A stretch of 64,000 bases of DNA from Bradysia coprophila (GCF_014529535.1 NC_050738.1:248001-312000); one strand, 5' to 3'. Positions 13,291-25,520 are shown, counted from the first letter of the stretch. The notes: a model not told the origin generated them from the sequence alone. Translations and numbers: made by a program.

Positions 13291-14530
13291 TTAGACCCGT
13301 ACGAAGTACTGGGGTCTTATAGGTTTACGCATACGTTTGTAACACGTCGAATTGGACTCCCTGAGTAAGGGGAAACCTATTGTGGTTGTCTAGAGATGCC
13401 AAATCCGCGAAAAAAAAAATGTCCGTCTGTCTGTCCGTCTGTCTGTCCGTCTGTCTGTCTGCACGATAACTTGAGTAAAACGCATCCGATTTTGAAAATT
13501 CTTTTTTTTCCCGTTTGGTAATGTCAAAAGACAGGCTAAGTTCGAAGATGAGTGATTTTGGATCGACCCCTCCCGAGCTGTGGCCCAATAAGTGCTTTAC
13601 GGTTTTTCGAAGATATCTCCGGACATTTAAACGTTAAACTTGTAAGTGATACGTCAAATAAAAGGTATTTACAATACCGATCGACAAAAAAAAGTTTATG
13701 GAAATCGGATGACCGACTCGTGAGTTAGACCCCTTGGTGTGAAACAGGCAAGCAGTTTTTGCTTGTAGGTCGGCCACATTTGAACATATTTCGTCTGTTT
13801 TAGCTTTATTAGATAGGTATTGACCGTACCAATCAGGGAAAAAAAAGTTTATGAAATTATGTTCTCCGGAGCGTGAGCTAGGTCTCTTGGAGTGAGCTCT
13901 TATCTGGCTACTCGGCCCTACAGTGAACGTGGAGTATTTTGTCAATATCTCGAGTAAATTTTGACCGAATTTCATGATTTTTTTTTTTGTTTGAAAGGTA
14001 TTAACGAATGTAAAGCGTCGGTACTATTTTCGGTTTCCTAACAAAATGGCTGCCGGCGGCCATATTGGATTTTATTAAAAGTGATATAAAGTGGGAAAAA
14101 TGATGCTTAGAGAGTTTCTGTTAACATGGAAATAATGTGTTAAGTGTGAGGGGTTTCAGGGATTCCATATACGGACATCTATATATACCTATATACAGCT
14201 ATATTGAGCTATATACAGGCATATAGAGCTATATAATAGCATATTCCTCTGTGAAATGTTTATTTACAGTGAAATATAGTTAAATATAGCGGTATATAGC
14301 TGTTTAAATAGGAATTTATGAAATTTGACTTCGTACGGGGCTGTCTATATTGCCTCCGGCAATTTATTTGTGTATGATAACAAGAAAAAGAATGGGTAAT
14401 GTAAGTGAAAATTACCTAACATCTAACATAGTTTTTCAGTAGAGAATGAAGTAAAAGAAATGAAGAATTCCACAGTAAGGCTTTTGATACGAATAGGTGT
14501 TTCGTACGGGTCGGCGTTAGCTATGTTTTT
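13291..14530 (+). repeat. Dispersed repeat, family 2, copy 1
   Basis: A 1.24-kb non-coding repeat is nearly collinear with the reverse complement of 28089-29327. It opens TTAGACCCGTACGAAGTACT, a hairpin-forming sequence. It carries a GTCTGTCC microsatellite-like run (13420-13462) and an AT-rich block of repeated 'tatatagctatat' phrases (14180-14310). It ends ...GGCGTTAGCTATGTTTTT. Both copies end on the same phrase, which defines the element. No clear target duplication or coding capacity was seen. Confidence 0.75.
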
Positions 14531-15161
14531 TTTGAAGAAGAAGTTTGTGAGTCATACTCAACCAGTCACAGCGTTTGAGGATGAGACATATTTTTATCGT
14601 AACAAAATCGAGATGCATCGACGCAACACTTGGACTAGGTCGATTGCGGTGAAAAATTACTTTGACTTGCAAATTCCCGCAAGGTCATAAGATGAGAAAC
14701 CTCAAACTGGTGTCATTCAAATCTGAAATAGTAGGACATACCAACGATACCAACCAAGGACATTTTTCAGAAGCTTTCACGAAATTCTTGCTTTAAAGAA
14801 TTGTTTACAATCAGAAATATTTCAATCACGTAAATGAGAAAGATTGTAGAGCCGCTGGCTCTTACCTCTTACAAAATCTGCTACTTCGTTTGATTATCTT
14901 ATTCGAAACTTATTTTTGTCGTCATTGTCAATAACAAACTTTGATCTTGCAATGTTACATAAGAGTATAAACGTTGAACTTACCGTGAAAGAACATCCTG
15001 GGTACCCCTTATTACCTTCCAAGACTCATCAGCATCCAATTGGGTGTATCTGACAATGTGATGCTAACAACAGCTACAGCTCCATATACGGCTCAAAAGT
15101 AAAACCATAACATCGGTCACTCCAATAATGGAAGGTTCATCCTTTCTATTTGAAATCACTT
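14531..15161. other. Intergenic, no gene recognised
   Basis: This lies between the family 2 repeat and the 3' end of array member 2, which runs on the minus strand. It contains one copy of AATCTNNTACTTC (14875-14887). Nothing else is visible. Confidence 0.5.
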
Positions 15162-16836
15162 CTAATCTTCATATTTCCCTTCATTCAATGCAAAATTGAA
15201 TATATCCACAGTCTCTTTCTCTTTCTGACACTTACAATTAACGCCATAGACAACTACGTACGCGGCAGGTAGATGAATCGTGCTCCCTCGAATGTATCGT
15301 TGATTTATGCGGACATTGTTCGGTATCGACCTGGTTATATCTTCGAATGTCTCATCAGCGTTCGACGCTGTTACTGCATCGACATGATGGGTGTATCCGA
15401 CTATCCATCTACAGGCTGGGTCCGATGGATATACTGCCGGCGTTAGATCGGATATGACAAATTCGTCTGGTTTCATTGTCGTAAACGCATGCAAAACACT
15501 GTTTTCATTCTCTTCAGATGCACATTTCACTTGACCGCAACTGAGGGTGCACACATGCTCTGAGGAGACAAAAAGGAGTTAAAGTTAAACTACACCAAGC
15601 GTCTCACAGACTACATACCATTTTGGTAGCCATTATTGTGATACGTATTCGAACTCGTAGCTCTAGTTGCTTGAGTAGAAGCTGGCGGTTGTGTGTAGCT
15701 GAATGCAGACGGTTTAAGGTATCCTGTTTGATAATCCAAGTCCACATGTTCCGCAGATTGCTCGACAATGTCCCACGGACCTATCTTTGTATGGAAATTG
15801 GCTGAACGTCTTCGGAACGAAAGTGCTGATCGGAACAAAAGGAATTGCTCAGTGGCTGTGACAATATTTCCATTCAACATCCGAACCTGAGTAACGTGTT
15901 GAGTCTGGTATTTTGAGAAATTTGGCGATCCGTTTCGGCATTCCACAAAATTTATTTTTTCCGATGGGTTGCGCAGTGCATTTACCGTCATGGTAGCATA
16001 AAAAGAAACGACCAGAACTGGGATTCTCATGCCGCAAATCGGCATATTTCTGTACAATATGGAAGAACGGTCCGGTTATTGTGAATGTACTCTGAGCATT
16101 CGTGATGGTTTTAGGTGTTGTCACCAAAATCAGATCGTCGTACCGTTTCACATGTTCGATCATTATTTTGACGAGTTTCTGGAGGAAAAAAAGGAAATGT
16201 TTAGAGTGTCCATACGTGTCAATACTAGTGACCAAATTTAGTGACGTCAAAGAATTTTCCTTCTTCCAAAAAATCCCGGACTCCAAGAATCCATTCGTTC
16301 AGTTCTACTAGTTACCTTGGTGTTCCAGAGACCACTGATTCCAAATATGCAGACGACCTGCCGAAATGGTAAACGAAAATTGTAAATTTTTCCGTGAAGA
16401 CATCTGTCTCTTCAGCACTCACCTTTACATCCAGCCATAGATCATCGGACGCCTCGTTCAGGAATTTTTCGATTTCTTCGTCGGTAAAGAATATTGTGCT
16501 GGAAGGCTTGTAGCCGGCGTTTTTTTGTTTTAAAAATTCAAGCAGTTTAGAATACGTGCCGATGTCGATGCCGTCATTTATCCGGAATGTGGCCTTTAGC
16601 ATGGAAAAGATTGCGACCAATGTCGGTGGCTTATTTTTCGTTTCCAGCTCCGTAAAGTATTTCATCAGCAGTTCTTCCGAAACGGCACTCCATCCGTTGG
16701 ACTTGTTCCACTTTTGGAAAACTTGATATGTGAGATTGTATTTCGCTTGAGAATTGGCCGGTAGGGAGTGATTATTGGTTTTATTGAGTGTATGAGGTAC
16801 ATCCTCATCCATCAAGTCTTCGTCTTCTGACGACAT
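15162..16836 (-). CDS. Crypton recombinase-derived protein, array member 2
   Basis: Exons on the minus strand are 16836-16423, 16357-16316, 16178-15887, 15825-15619 and 15559-15162. They total 1353 nt, giving 450 aa in frame. It has the same architecture as the other members: MSSEDEDLMDED start, core-binding helices (SNGWSAVSEELLMKYF, then KNAGYKPS and DLWLDVK), degenerate catalytic fold (VVCIFGISG, GRFFLCYHDGKC, PKRIAKFLKI, LSFRR), linker with DLDYQTGYLK, and the Cys domain (CTLSCGQVKC, CRWIVGYTH, NCKCQKE). Arg I of the catalytic fold would fall in GISGLWNTK, where there is no Arg. The C-terminus NEGKYED keeps K-x-E without the hydrophobic residue before it. This is the only inverted member. 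It is head-to-head with member 3 and shares with it an extra intron after WNTK / SSSK. Confidence 0.85.
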
Positions 16837-17222
16837 GTTTCACTAAGAGTCAAATTTACTATTTTGCATGGGAATTGGGGACCTTCTTTGTGTGTTCTTC
16901 GGTGATCCGGAATTGATGGAAGCTGGTAACATTAAGAAAAACAACACCAACAGCAGAAGAAGCACAATAACAAATGCGTTAGATTTGACAGTACACATCG
17001 GCTCTGGGTGTGTGTGAGTGTTCTTCCCCTTCCACATTTTAGAACAAACATCGATCTGTCAAACGGTTTTTTTAAGGTCGCTTTGTTTTGACGTTTTCCT
17101 GTCACAACAATCTATGTACCATAATCGGCATAAACGGCATACCTACTCGATCGACAAACAGTAAACACAAAAATTTCTTTCAATTCAATTTCCATTTGCC
17201 ACGATCGCCACACTCTCCCAAC
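16837..17222. promoter_or_regulatory. Shared divergent promoter region of members 2 and 3
   Basis: Only 386 bp separate the start codons of two divergently transcribed paralogues, so this stretch must hold both 5' regions. It contains TTTGTTTTGACG (17082-17092), the phrase seen upstream of members 1, 4 and 5, and ATCTGTCAAA (17054-17063). No canonical TATA box is evident. Confidence 0.5.
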
Positions 17223-18849
17223 ATGTCGTCGGACGATGAAGACATGGATGCTGAAGCAGCAGATTCATTCAATAAGACAACCTATCAAGCTCTACCGCCC
17301 GTATCGCAAGCGAAATACCAAAATGCATACCAGGTGTTCCAGAAGTGGAACAAATCCAATGGATGGTGTGCCATTTCAGAAGATCTGCTGATGAAATATT
17401 TTGTTGAACTGAATGCCAAGAGCAAACCATCCACATTGTTTGCCATTTTTTCCATGCTGAAGGCCACATTCCGGATAAATGATGACATTGACATCGCCAA
17501 GTACTCCAAACTGATTGAATACATCAAAGGCAGAAATGCTAGCTACAAACCGGCGAAGGCGAAAATCTTCACCGACGAAGAGATCGAAAGATTTGTGAAC
17601 GAAGCGCCCGATGATAGATGGCTTGATGTGAAGGTGAGTGTTGAGATTGAGAGTTCCTTTCCTATCTAAAATTTCACTTTTCGCTCATTGCTTTGAAGGT
17701 GGTCTGCATATTCGGCGTCAGTGGTGTTTCCAGTTCGAAGGTAAGTGGCTGGCCTTGTCAAGCTTATTTTGAGCGACTTCTGAAAGCATCTAATCCGCAC
17801 AGAAACTTGTCAACGTAATGGTCGAGCACGTTAAACGGTACGATGATCTGATTTTGGTGACCATACCCAGAACGGACACGACACCACAGGGTACATTTAC
17901 AATCACTGGAACGTACTTCAATATCGTACAGAAATACGCCAATTTGCGACATGAGAAACCAGTTTCGAATCGCTTCTTTTTGGCCTACAACGACGGCAAG
18001 TGTTCATCACAGCCAATCGGAAAAAACAAATTCAGCGGAATGCCTCGTAGAGTCGCTATGTATCTGAAATTATCAGAACCGAGACGGTATTCAGGTATGC
18101 GATAGAGATTAACATTCCCCACACTCAACGAATATTGACTTTGCATTGAATTTGATTGCAGCGTCATTTTCATTCCGAAGAAATACGCCCAATCTGTATG
18201 GCAATTCCAACGCTTGGAATCAGATTACTGCCACCGAGCAATCTTCGGACACTGTCGAATTAGACTCTCAAACCGGACACCTAAAACAAACGACCACATT
18301 CAGCTTCGCACGGCCGCCTCTTCCTCCACCTCAACCGGCTGTTGTTAGAAACACGCGGTCAACAAATGGTAACATGAATGGCAATGAAACTGGTAAAACA
18401 GTCCACCACAAAGTTTATTTTAAGCATCTTTAACTTCAGCGTTACCGTTATTTTCAGCACATGTATGCTCCCTTAGCTGCGGTGAAGCGAAATGTGCCTT
18501 GGACGAAAATGAGAAAAGTATTTTGCACACGTTCAATCTGATGAAACCATCGGAATTCTCCATCACAGACGTAACACCTGCGGTATATGCATCGGAGCCA
18601 GCTTGCAGATGGATTGTAGCATATGTGCATAACAACGAAGCGGTCTCAGCTTTCAATGCCGATGATACGTTCGAAGATATAACCAGATCGATACCGAGCA
18701 ACGTCCGAATAAATCAAAAATACATTCGCGGAAGCACGTCACAGGTGTCCGCGGCCTATGTGGTTGTGTACGGTGTAAATTGCAGGTGTCAGAAGGAGCC
18801 TACAGATGTTTGTAGTTATTCAGGGAACGATGTAAAAACTGAGTTTTAG
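17223..18849 (+). CDS. Crypton recombinase-derived protein, array member 3
   Basis: Exons 17223-17633, 17699-17740, 17803-18094, 18162-18392 and 18458-18849 total 1368 nt (455 aa) in frame. It starts MSSDDEDMDAEA, with ATG chosen because every paralogue begins with this acidic motif. The core-binding part reads KWNKSNGWCAISEDLLMKYF ... NASYKPAKAK ... DDRWLDVK. The catalytic-fold part has VVCIFGVSG, NRFFLAYNDGKC, PRRVAMYLKL and FSFRR; Arg II is kept and the preceding His position is Phe. The linker is VELDSQTGHLK, so the Tyr common to the other linkers is Ser here. The last exon has CSLSCGEAKC, CRWIVAYVH and NCRCQKE and ends NDVKTEF, a V-K-T-E sumoylation-like site. It is closest to member 2 by shared exon structure. 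Confidence 0.85.
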
Positions 18850-18964
18850 AATTGGTAAGGCGAAATAAACAGGAGAAATGAACTTGCTCCAAGAACATTT
18901 GTTTGATTCAATCGAGGCATTGCAAGGAGACCATTGAGAGAAATTATTTGTCGCAAATTTTCTG

Positions 18965-20062
18965 TGGTGAGTCTTAAACTCTGTAGAAGTTTTAAAGTCT
19001 GTGGGAGTTTTAAACTCTGTGGGGAGTTTTAAACTCTGTGGGGAGTTTTAAACTCTGTGGGGAGTTGTAAACTATGAGTGGAGTTTTGAACTCTGTGAGA
19101 AGTTTAAAACGCTGTGGGGAGTTTTGAACTTTGTGAGTAGTTGTAAAGTCTGTGGTGAGTTTTAAACTCTGTGGTGAGTTTTAAACTCTGTGGGGAGTTT
19201 TAAACTCTGTGGGGAGTTTTAAACTCTGTGGGGAGTTTTAAACTCTGTGGGGAGTTTTAAACTCTGTGTGGAGTTTTGAACTCTGTGTGGAGTTTTAAAC
19301 TCTCTGTTAGAAGTTTTAAACTCTGTGGTGAGTTTTGAACTTTGTGAGTAGTTGTAAACTCTGTGGTGAGTTTTAAACTCTGTGGGGAGTTTTAAACTCT
19401 GTTGGAAGTTTTAAACTCTGTGGGGAGTTTTAAACTCTGTGGGGAGTTGTAAACTCTGTGGGGAGTTGTAAACTCTGTGTGGAGTTTAAAACGCTGTGGG
19501 GTTGAACTTTGTGAGTAGTTGTAAACTCTGTGGTGAGTTATAAACTCAGTGTGGAGTTTAAAACTCTGTAGGGAGTTTAAAACTCTGTGGGGAGTTTTAA
19601 ACTCTGTTGGGAGTCTTAAACTCTGTGGAGAGTTGTAAACTCTGTGTGGAGTTTAAAACGCTGTGGAGAGTTGTAAACTCTGTGTGGAGTTTAAAACGCT
19701 GTGTGGAGTTTTGAACTCTGTGTGGAGTTTTAAACTCTCTGTTAGAAGTTTTAAACTCTGTGGGGAGTTTTGAACGGGAGTTTTGAACTTTGTGAGTAGT
19801 TGTAAACTCTGTGTGGAGTTTAAAACGCTGTGTGGAGTTTTAAACTCTGTGGGAAGTTTTAAACTCTGTGGTGAGTTTTAAACTCTGTGGGGAGTTATAA
19901 ACTCTGTGTGGAGTTTAAAACGCTGTGGGGTTGAACTTTGTGAGTAGTTGTAAACTCTGTGGTGAGTTATAAACTCAGTGTGGAGTTTAAAACTCTGTGG
20001 GGAGTTTAAAACTCTGTGGGGAGTTTAAAACTCTGTGGGGAGTTTAAAACTCTGTCGGAAGT
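18965..20062. repeat. 19-bp minisatellite, about 1.1 kb
   Basis: Roughly 55 units of AGTTTTAAACTCTGTGGGG and variants run without interruption between members 3 and 4. Higher-order repetition is visible: blocks such as 'ggggttgaactttgtgagtagttgtaaactctgtggtgag' recur at about 19500 and 19930. The core AGTTTNAAACT is itself palindromic. No transcript or protein is suggested. Confidence 0.95.
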
Positions 20063-20642
20063 TCGGCTATAATAAATGTCCATGTCCAGATGAGATGAAT
20101 GTATACAGTCAGGTATCACATGCGAAATTAGAACAAACGTGGAGTCGGTACGTCGAACCATAGCATCTGCAACAAAGCAGTAGAACAGATTTTCCAGACG
20201 GGGCCTGCGTAGCGTATGCAACCCTACAATTATTTGTGCGAATTTCTATAAATCTTTTTGAAATGACCTACTTGTCTACATGACAAAGTGAACTAACAAT
20301 TTAAAATTTCTGCCACATTAAAGGCTCTTATTAAATTCATACTTGTGGCGGTTCAAAAAATGTTTATTTTGTGGCATAGAGGCTAAATATCCGTTAAAAA
20401 ATCGGTTCTAGTGCTTGGCTCAGTGCTACGGTCGAACACAAATCGACAGAATTTTGTTTGGTTTTTTCCACTAGAGGCGCTTAGGTAATTGACGTTTATC
20501 TGTCAATTTTCATTTATTGTTTTGTTTTGATCCATCCAAGTCGAAGATAAAAAGGTACTTTGCGGCTACTAAAGTTTTCCGAACCGAAAGTCAATCAAAT
20601 CGCTCGTCTACCATTTTATTGTTCATTATTGTACAGTCAATC
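20063..20642 (+). promoter_or_regulatory. Upstream region of member 4
   Basis: Non-coding. It has CCACTAGAGGCGC at 20468-20480, which resembles a CTCF core site, and TTTGTTTTGATC at 20521-20532. A related GCTAGAGGCGCCAC lies upstream of member 5. Function is inferred from position only. Confidence 0.35.
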
Positions 20643-22114
20643 ATGTCGTCGGAAGATGAGGACATGGAATGCGATGCACCAACAAGTTTCGTTAAAACTA
20701 ATCCAGGACCGATGAACAATACACTGGCCAAGTATAACCAAACCTATCTGCAGTTTCGCAAGTGGAACGATTCCAATGGAATGCGTGCCATCTCAGAAAA
20801 TGTTCTGTTGGAATATTTTGAGGATGTTTCCACAAGGAGCAAGCCAACCACATTGTTCGCCGTTTATTCGATGCTAAAGTCCACTTTCCGTTCAAAAGAA
20901 AACGTTGACATCGGTTCATACTCCAGATTACTCGAGTTTTTAAAAGTGAAGAATGTTGGCTACAAACCGGTGAAGGCTAAAGCTTTCACTGACGACGAAA
21001 TCGAAAGATTTGTCAATGAGGCGCCAGATGACAGATGGCTTGATGTGAAGGTAATCACAGAATCTAAAATCTTAAACTTTTAATGGAAATATTTGACTTT
21101 CCTTACACGCTTGTCAGGCTGTCTGTGCATTTGCAATAAATGGAGTATTTACGAAACTCGTTACCGTGATGACCGACCACGTCAAACGGTACGATGACAT
21201 GATTTTGGTGACCATACCTAAATCGGACACGACTCCTCAGTGTACATTTCCAATAACTGGACCGTTCGTCAACGTCGTACAAAAATATGCCGATTTGCGT
21301 CCTGCAAACGTACCCACAAATCGCTTTTTCTTGACCTACCATGACGATAAATGCACCACGCAACCGATCGGAAAACACAAATTCAACGGAATGGCTCGAC
21401 GAATCGCAGTTTATCTGAAATTATCGGAACCGGAACGTTATTCGCGATACTCATTCCGTAAGAATGCAGCCAACTTATCGTTCAATACAAGTTCGAATCA
21501 GAATGAAGACGCTGACGAGCAAACAAGCGAACACATTGAGTTGGATTATCAAACTGGACTCCTGAAATCATCTTCGTTCGGCGCCCCACGTCTATTTTCG
21601 GCTCCACCTGTTTCACGAATTACGGCAACAAACAGCATTAAGAGTAGCGATGGTAAGTGAAATGAATCAAATTAATCCCGTGACTGTGGTGTGATTCCCA
21701 ATCGATTTATTGTTTTCAGAACATGTTTGCACCTTTAGCTGCGGGCAGGTGAAGTGCGCCTCGGAAGAAAATGAGAAGATTGCGCTACATGCGTTCAACA
21801 TGATGAAACCACCCGAATACACCATCACAGATCTGACACCTGCCCTATATCCGGCGGATCCGGCCTGCCGATGGATAGTGGCATACACACACAAGTCCGA
21901 TGAGGTTACCACATACAATGCGGAGGAAACGTTCGAAAGCATTACACGCACAATACCGTACAATGTTCGGATTGATCAGAAGTACATTCGTGGAACAGCG
22001 GCCCAGATGTCAGAGGCGTATATTGTTGTGTATAGTGTAAATTGTCGATGCCAGAAGGAGACAGCGGACGTATTCAATATGCTCTTGAACGAAGCAAAGT
22101 TTGAAGATTTGTAA
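20643..22114 (+). CDS. Crypton recombinase-derived protein, array member 4
   Basis: Exons 20643-21050, 21118-21652 and 21720-22114 total 1338 nt (445 aa) in frame. It has three exons rather than four or five, because the boundary that is an intron after YSG in members 1, 2, 3 and 7 is continuous here (ERYSRYSFRKNAANL). The start is MSSEDEDMECD. The core-binding domain has LEYFEDVSTRSKPTTLF and NVGYKPVKAK. The catalytic-fold part has AVCAFAING, NRFFLTYHDDKC, GMARRIAVYLKL and YSFRK. No Arg I is present, and His II has become Tyr while Arg II is kept. The linker is ELDYQTGLLK. The Cys domain has CTFSCGQVKC, CRWIVAYTH and NCRCQKE. It ends NEAKFEDL, K-x-E without an aliphatic residue before it. 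Confidence 0.87.
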
Positions 22115-22405
22115 TATGTGAATATATAAAGGTGGAACGGATTTATCGGAAAATATTTGTTTGATTCGATTCAATCCATCGTGGAAATCTTATTTGGTAA
22201 TCACGGTGACTGTGATAGCTTGTTCTAACCAGGAATCTGTTTCCTCTTCCTATACGTCTTTTTTGGTAAGCATTCTATGGAAACATACGACAACGTTACG
22301 AGGAATTCTTCTGAAAATCAGAAGACCGAAATCGGACGCATTTTCTATTGGAATTTTTTATATGTGCCCAGTAAGGTATTCGACCCCATAAGCCAAAACC
22401 ACTTT
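22115..22405. other. 3' flank of member 4
   Basis: Short intergenic stretch between the stop codon and the start of the next family 1 repeat. Nothing is recognised. Confidence 0.4.
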
Positions 22406-23643
22406 CAAAACGAGCCATCAGAACAGTCGGAGCGTTTGCTGCGACTGAGCCCCGTACAAACCCGTATATCTATTGCGTACGTAACCCTAGTGCGTCTGTC
22501 ACCCTACTTTGACCGTAAGCCTATTGCGCCGGTTAATGTAGTTAAAGTAAAATTATTATGAAATGTGTACATCTTGCAAATTGCGCATAGCGCAATTACG
22601 AAGCCCCGTACGACGTTCCTTTCAAATGAAACAAAAATTTCAAATCGCCCTAAAATTTTTTTTTTGAAGGGCCTAGTATCGGCCTCAGTCCGAGGACCCA
22701 AATTTAAAATTTTTTTTCAACTACATTCTATTCGGCCTTTGATTACCTCCCAAATGAAACAAAAATTACGAAAAACGGATGAAATTTGCTCGAGTTATAT
22801 GTAAAATACACTTAGGGCCCTAGTAGTGGCCTTAGTCCAAGGACCCAAATTTAATTTTTTTTCAACAACATTCTATTCGGCCTTTGATTACCTTCCAAAT
22901 GAAACAAAAATTACGAAAAACGGATGAAATTTACTCGAGTTATATGTAAAATACACATAGGGCCCTAGTATCGGCCTCAGTCCGAGGACCCAAATTTAAA
23001 TTTTTTTTCAACTACATTCTATTCGGCCTTTGATTACCTCCCAAACGAAACAAAAATTACGAAAAACGGATGAAATTTGCTCGAGTTATATGTAAAATAC
23101 ACATAGGGTCCTAGTAGTGGCCTTAGTCCAAGGACCCAAATTTTTTTTTTTTCAACAACATTCTATTCGGCCTTTGATTACCTTCCAAATGAAACAAAAA
23201 TTACGAAAAACGGATGAAATTTACTCGAGTTATATGTGAAATACACATAGGGCCCTAGTAGCGGCCTTAGGCCAAGGACCCAAATTTAATTTTTTTTCAA
23301 CAACATTCTATTCGGCATTCGATTACCTTCCAAATCATACAAAAATTACGAAAAACGAATGAAATTTACTCGAGTTCTATGTAAAATACACATAGGGCCC
23401 TAGTAGCATTTCACTTCTAAGGCCCTAACTCACGGTCCACTCACCCGATTTAAAAAAAAACTTTTTTTTCCTGGATTGGTATTGACAATACCTATCATTT
23501 GCCGTGTCATTTACATTTCCATCGTTTATTTTGCCATAAATATCACCAAAAGACCTTAAATCACTTAGGTGGCCCTAACTCACGAAGGGCCGACCCAAAT
23601 ATGCCCATCTTCGAACTTAGACTCACTATTTCGACTATCTTTC
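22406..23643 (+). repeat. Dispersed non-autonomous repeat, family 1, copy 2
   Basis: This matches copy 1 (9985-11303) from AACGAGCCATCAGAACAG onward and lacks the MITE, giving an empty site. It carries about five tandem units of 145 bp (starts near 22675, 22822, 22966, 23112 and 23257) against two in copy 1, so unit number is variable. Similarity to copy 1 stops at about 23643, within CTATCTTTCA. The gacagaca run and the terminal hairpin are missing, so this copy is truncated or recombined at that end. Confidence 0.75.
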
Positions 23644-25520
23644 AAAGTGTACCTTTGATGCAAATTTGGGGCATCGGTACAGTTTTCTCAAAGCACATGA
23701 AACTTTCACAGACAATTTTATTTTTTATTCAAAGCTGACATATTCTTTCTCGAAAATGTGGTCGTACATTTTTTAAAAGGGGCTCTCGTAAAAAGTTATC
23801 AGCGATCAAAAATTTCGAAACGCACAAATGTATGCTACGATTTCAGCGTACGCTCGGAACCTCTTAACCTGTTCTTTCAGAACCTTGATTCTCATAAGTT
23901 CGTAGCTTTAAGAATTCGTATCTTGGCTGTTCTTATGCGATTTTAGACATACAACTGTTAAGTCACGAATATTTTGAGTTAGATTTCGTCAGTTTGGGCT
24001 GATCATTTCTGATCAATGCACACAGGTCACGTACGGACCCTTTGTACTACCCAGTCATCATTAAAATCTAGAAGCCCTTTTTAGGACCTCTTCTCCACCT
24101 AACCCATACACACAGGGCCTATTTGAGGGAATTGACTTTTAGAAAATTGATTTTCTTTACTCGCCAGAATTCTCTCAAAAATAGGCCCAGTCCACGTCGC
24201 AAGCCTAGCAAAAGAGCCTGCTAACGGGTACTACCAGGTCTAGTCGCATTCTCTACATTTTATAGAAGCATATGACTTTCCTGTGGGTTTCCGACCTCAT
24301 CGCTAGCCTCATACCATAGCCAGCAGTCGGATAATATCCGGCGGATATTGAATTCAATCCAGGTCTAGTCGCTTTATAATTTACAAAACAAAAGACTTTC
24401 CTGCTTGCACCTCGACCAAAACACTACAGAGCCACGAGTCATTCATTCTCTGCGGCCTGTCATTACTTATCTACTCGTCGCTCTCGGCCGCCCTATAGCC
24501 CGAAGGTTTTCGCTCATTGGAATAGTCCCGCTTTGACAGCTGGCGATCCACATCCAAGGCAAAAATCTCCGGTCCACGAACCGAGTTGAGAGTTGACTCG
24601 GCGGGTAACACAAGACAACGGAGTATCAAAATAGTGGCATAATCGCTGAGTAGAACGACAGCTAGACAATGTATTGCCTCAGTCGTACGACTGCCTAATC
24701 GATATTCCGAAATCGATACAAATTCACCCGATTTACCACGTGCAAACATAGCTTGGAGCAAATTTGACCGATTTACCTCGGAGCGTCGTTGACAGTTAAT
24801 CACACCATTGCTATTGTATGCATGTGCATCTAAAACAATCGACGCGCCATTTACTTGTTCATGCAAAGCTGTGTGTCTTCACTGAAATAATTCGATTGCA
24901 AGTTATCCTTGCTAAATTATTTCAGTGCTAGAACATACCAGATACCTTTAGGCAGGAAGCTGGTAGTTTATTTCCTGAAAATAATTTCAGGCAAACAGTG
25001 AAAGGTTACCCGTTCCTACACATTCACGGCAAACAAAGGCACGATTGTACAGTTTGTAACAAAAGAACGCGTTCGCCATGCGTGCATTTCAATGCGGTCC
25101 AAACAATTCACTTTAAACTCACAAGAATAAGGCAAAATTCTAGCACAAAACTAAAATATAGGCAAAGCACAAAATATAACACTTCGGCCATAGCACACAA
25201 TTAAAGAATTTCGGCCAATTTTCGCCTTATTCTTAGCGAGCGAGCTTAGCTCATGATTTTGATGTTCACTCGGTGACGGTCTAAACTAAACTCTCTAAAT
25301 ATTTTGAGTTACGAAAATACGACAATCGTCGCCCTGTGATCTTGAAATTTATTTCAAAAAATTACCTCTTCAAGTTTAGAATACATTGTACACAGGATAT
25401 GTTTCGTGATTTTGTTGCTAGAGGCGCCACATAAGACATACCGAGCTTGACATTTCCTTTTGAAGTTTGTTTTTGTTTTGAACTTTTGATGTTGTGAAAA
25501 TCGTTCAAAAAGTCCCAATC
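23644..25520. other. Intergenic, GC-richer unknown stretch
   Basis: From about 24000 to 24870 base composition is visibly less AT-rich than its surroundings. It contains two diverged copies of a 'ggtctagtcgc...gactttcctg' phrase (24239 and 24362). A minus-strand open frame of 131 codons (24866-24471) runs through it but matches nothing I know. A small palindrome, CACTGAAATAATT / AAATTATTTCAGTG, lies at 24879-24930. The stretch could be the remnant of an unrecognised mobile element. GCTAGAGGCGCCAC at 25417-25430 and TTTGTTTTGAAC at 25473-25483 precede member 5. Confidence 0.4.
24998..25138 (+). pseudogene. Possible piggyBac C-terminal Cys-domain fragment
   Basis: An open stretch encodes GKQRHDCTVCNKRTRSPC. 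The C-x2-C-x6-C spacing and the basic residues resemble the start of the cysteine-rich tail found at the end of many piggyBac transposases. No DDE domain is visible upstream in the same frame. It may be a leftover of a mobile element or a chance resemblance. Confidence 0.25.

Noticed and set aside
13325-13975. Open frames of 87-113 codons in the family 2 repeat, also seen in its inverted copy
   Set aside because: They translate microsatellite-like and AT-rich parts of a non-coding repeat; differences between the copies do not respect codons.
18965-20062. CRISPR-like array in the 19-bp repeats
   Set aside because: Units are adjacent without unique spacers, and the window is eukaryotic; it is a minisatellite.
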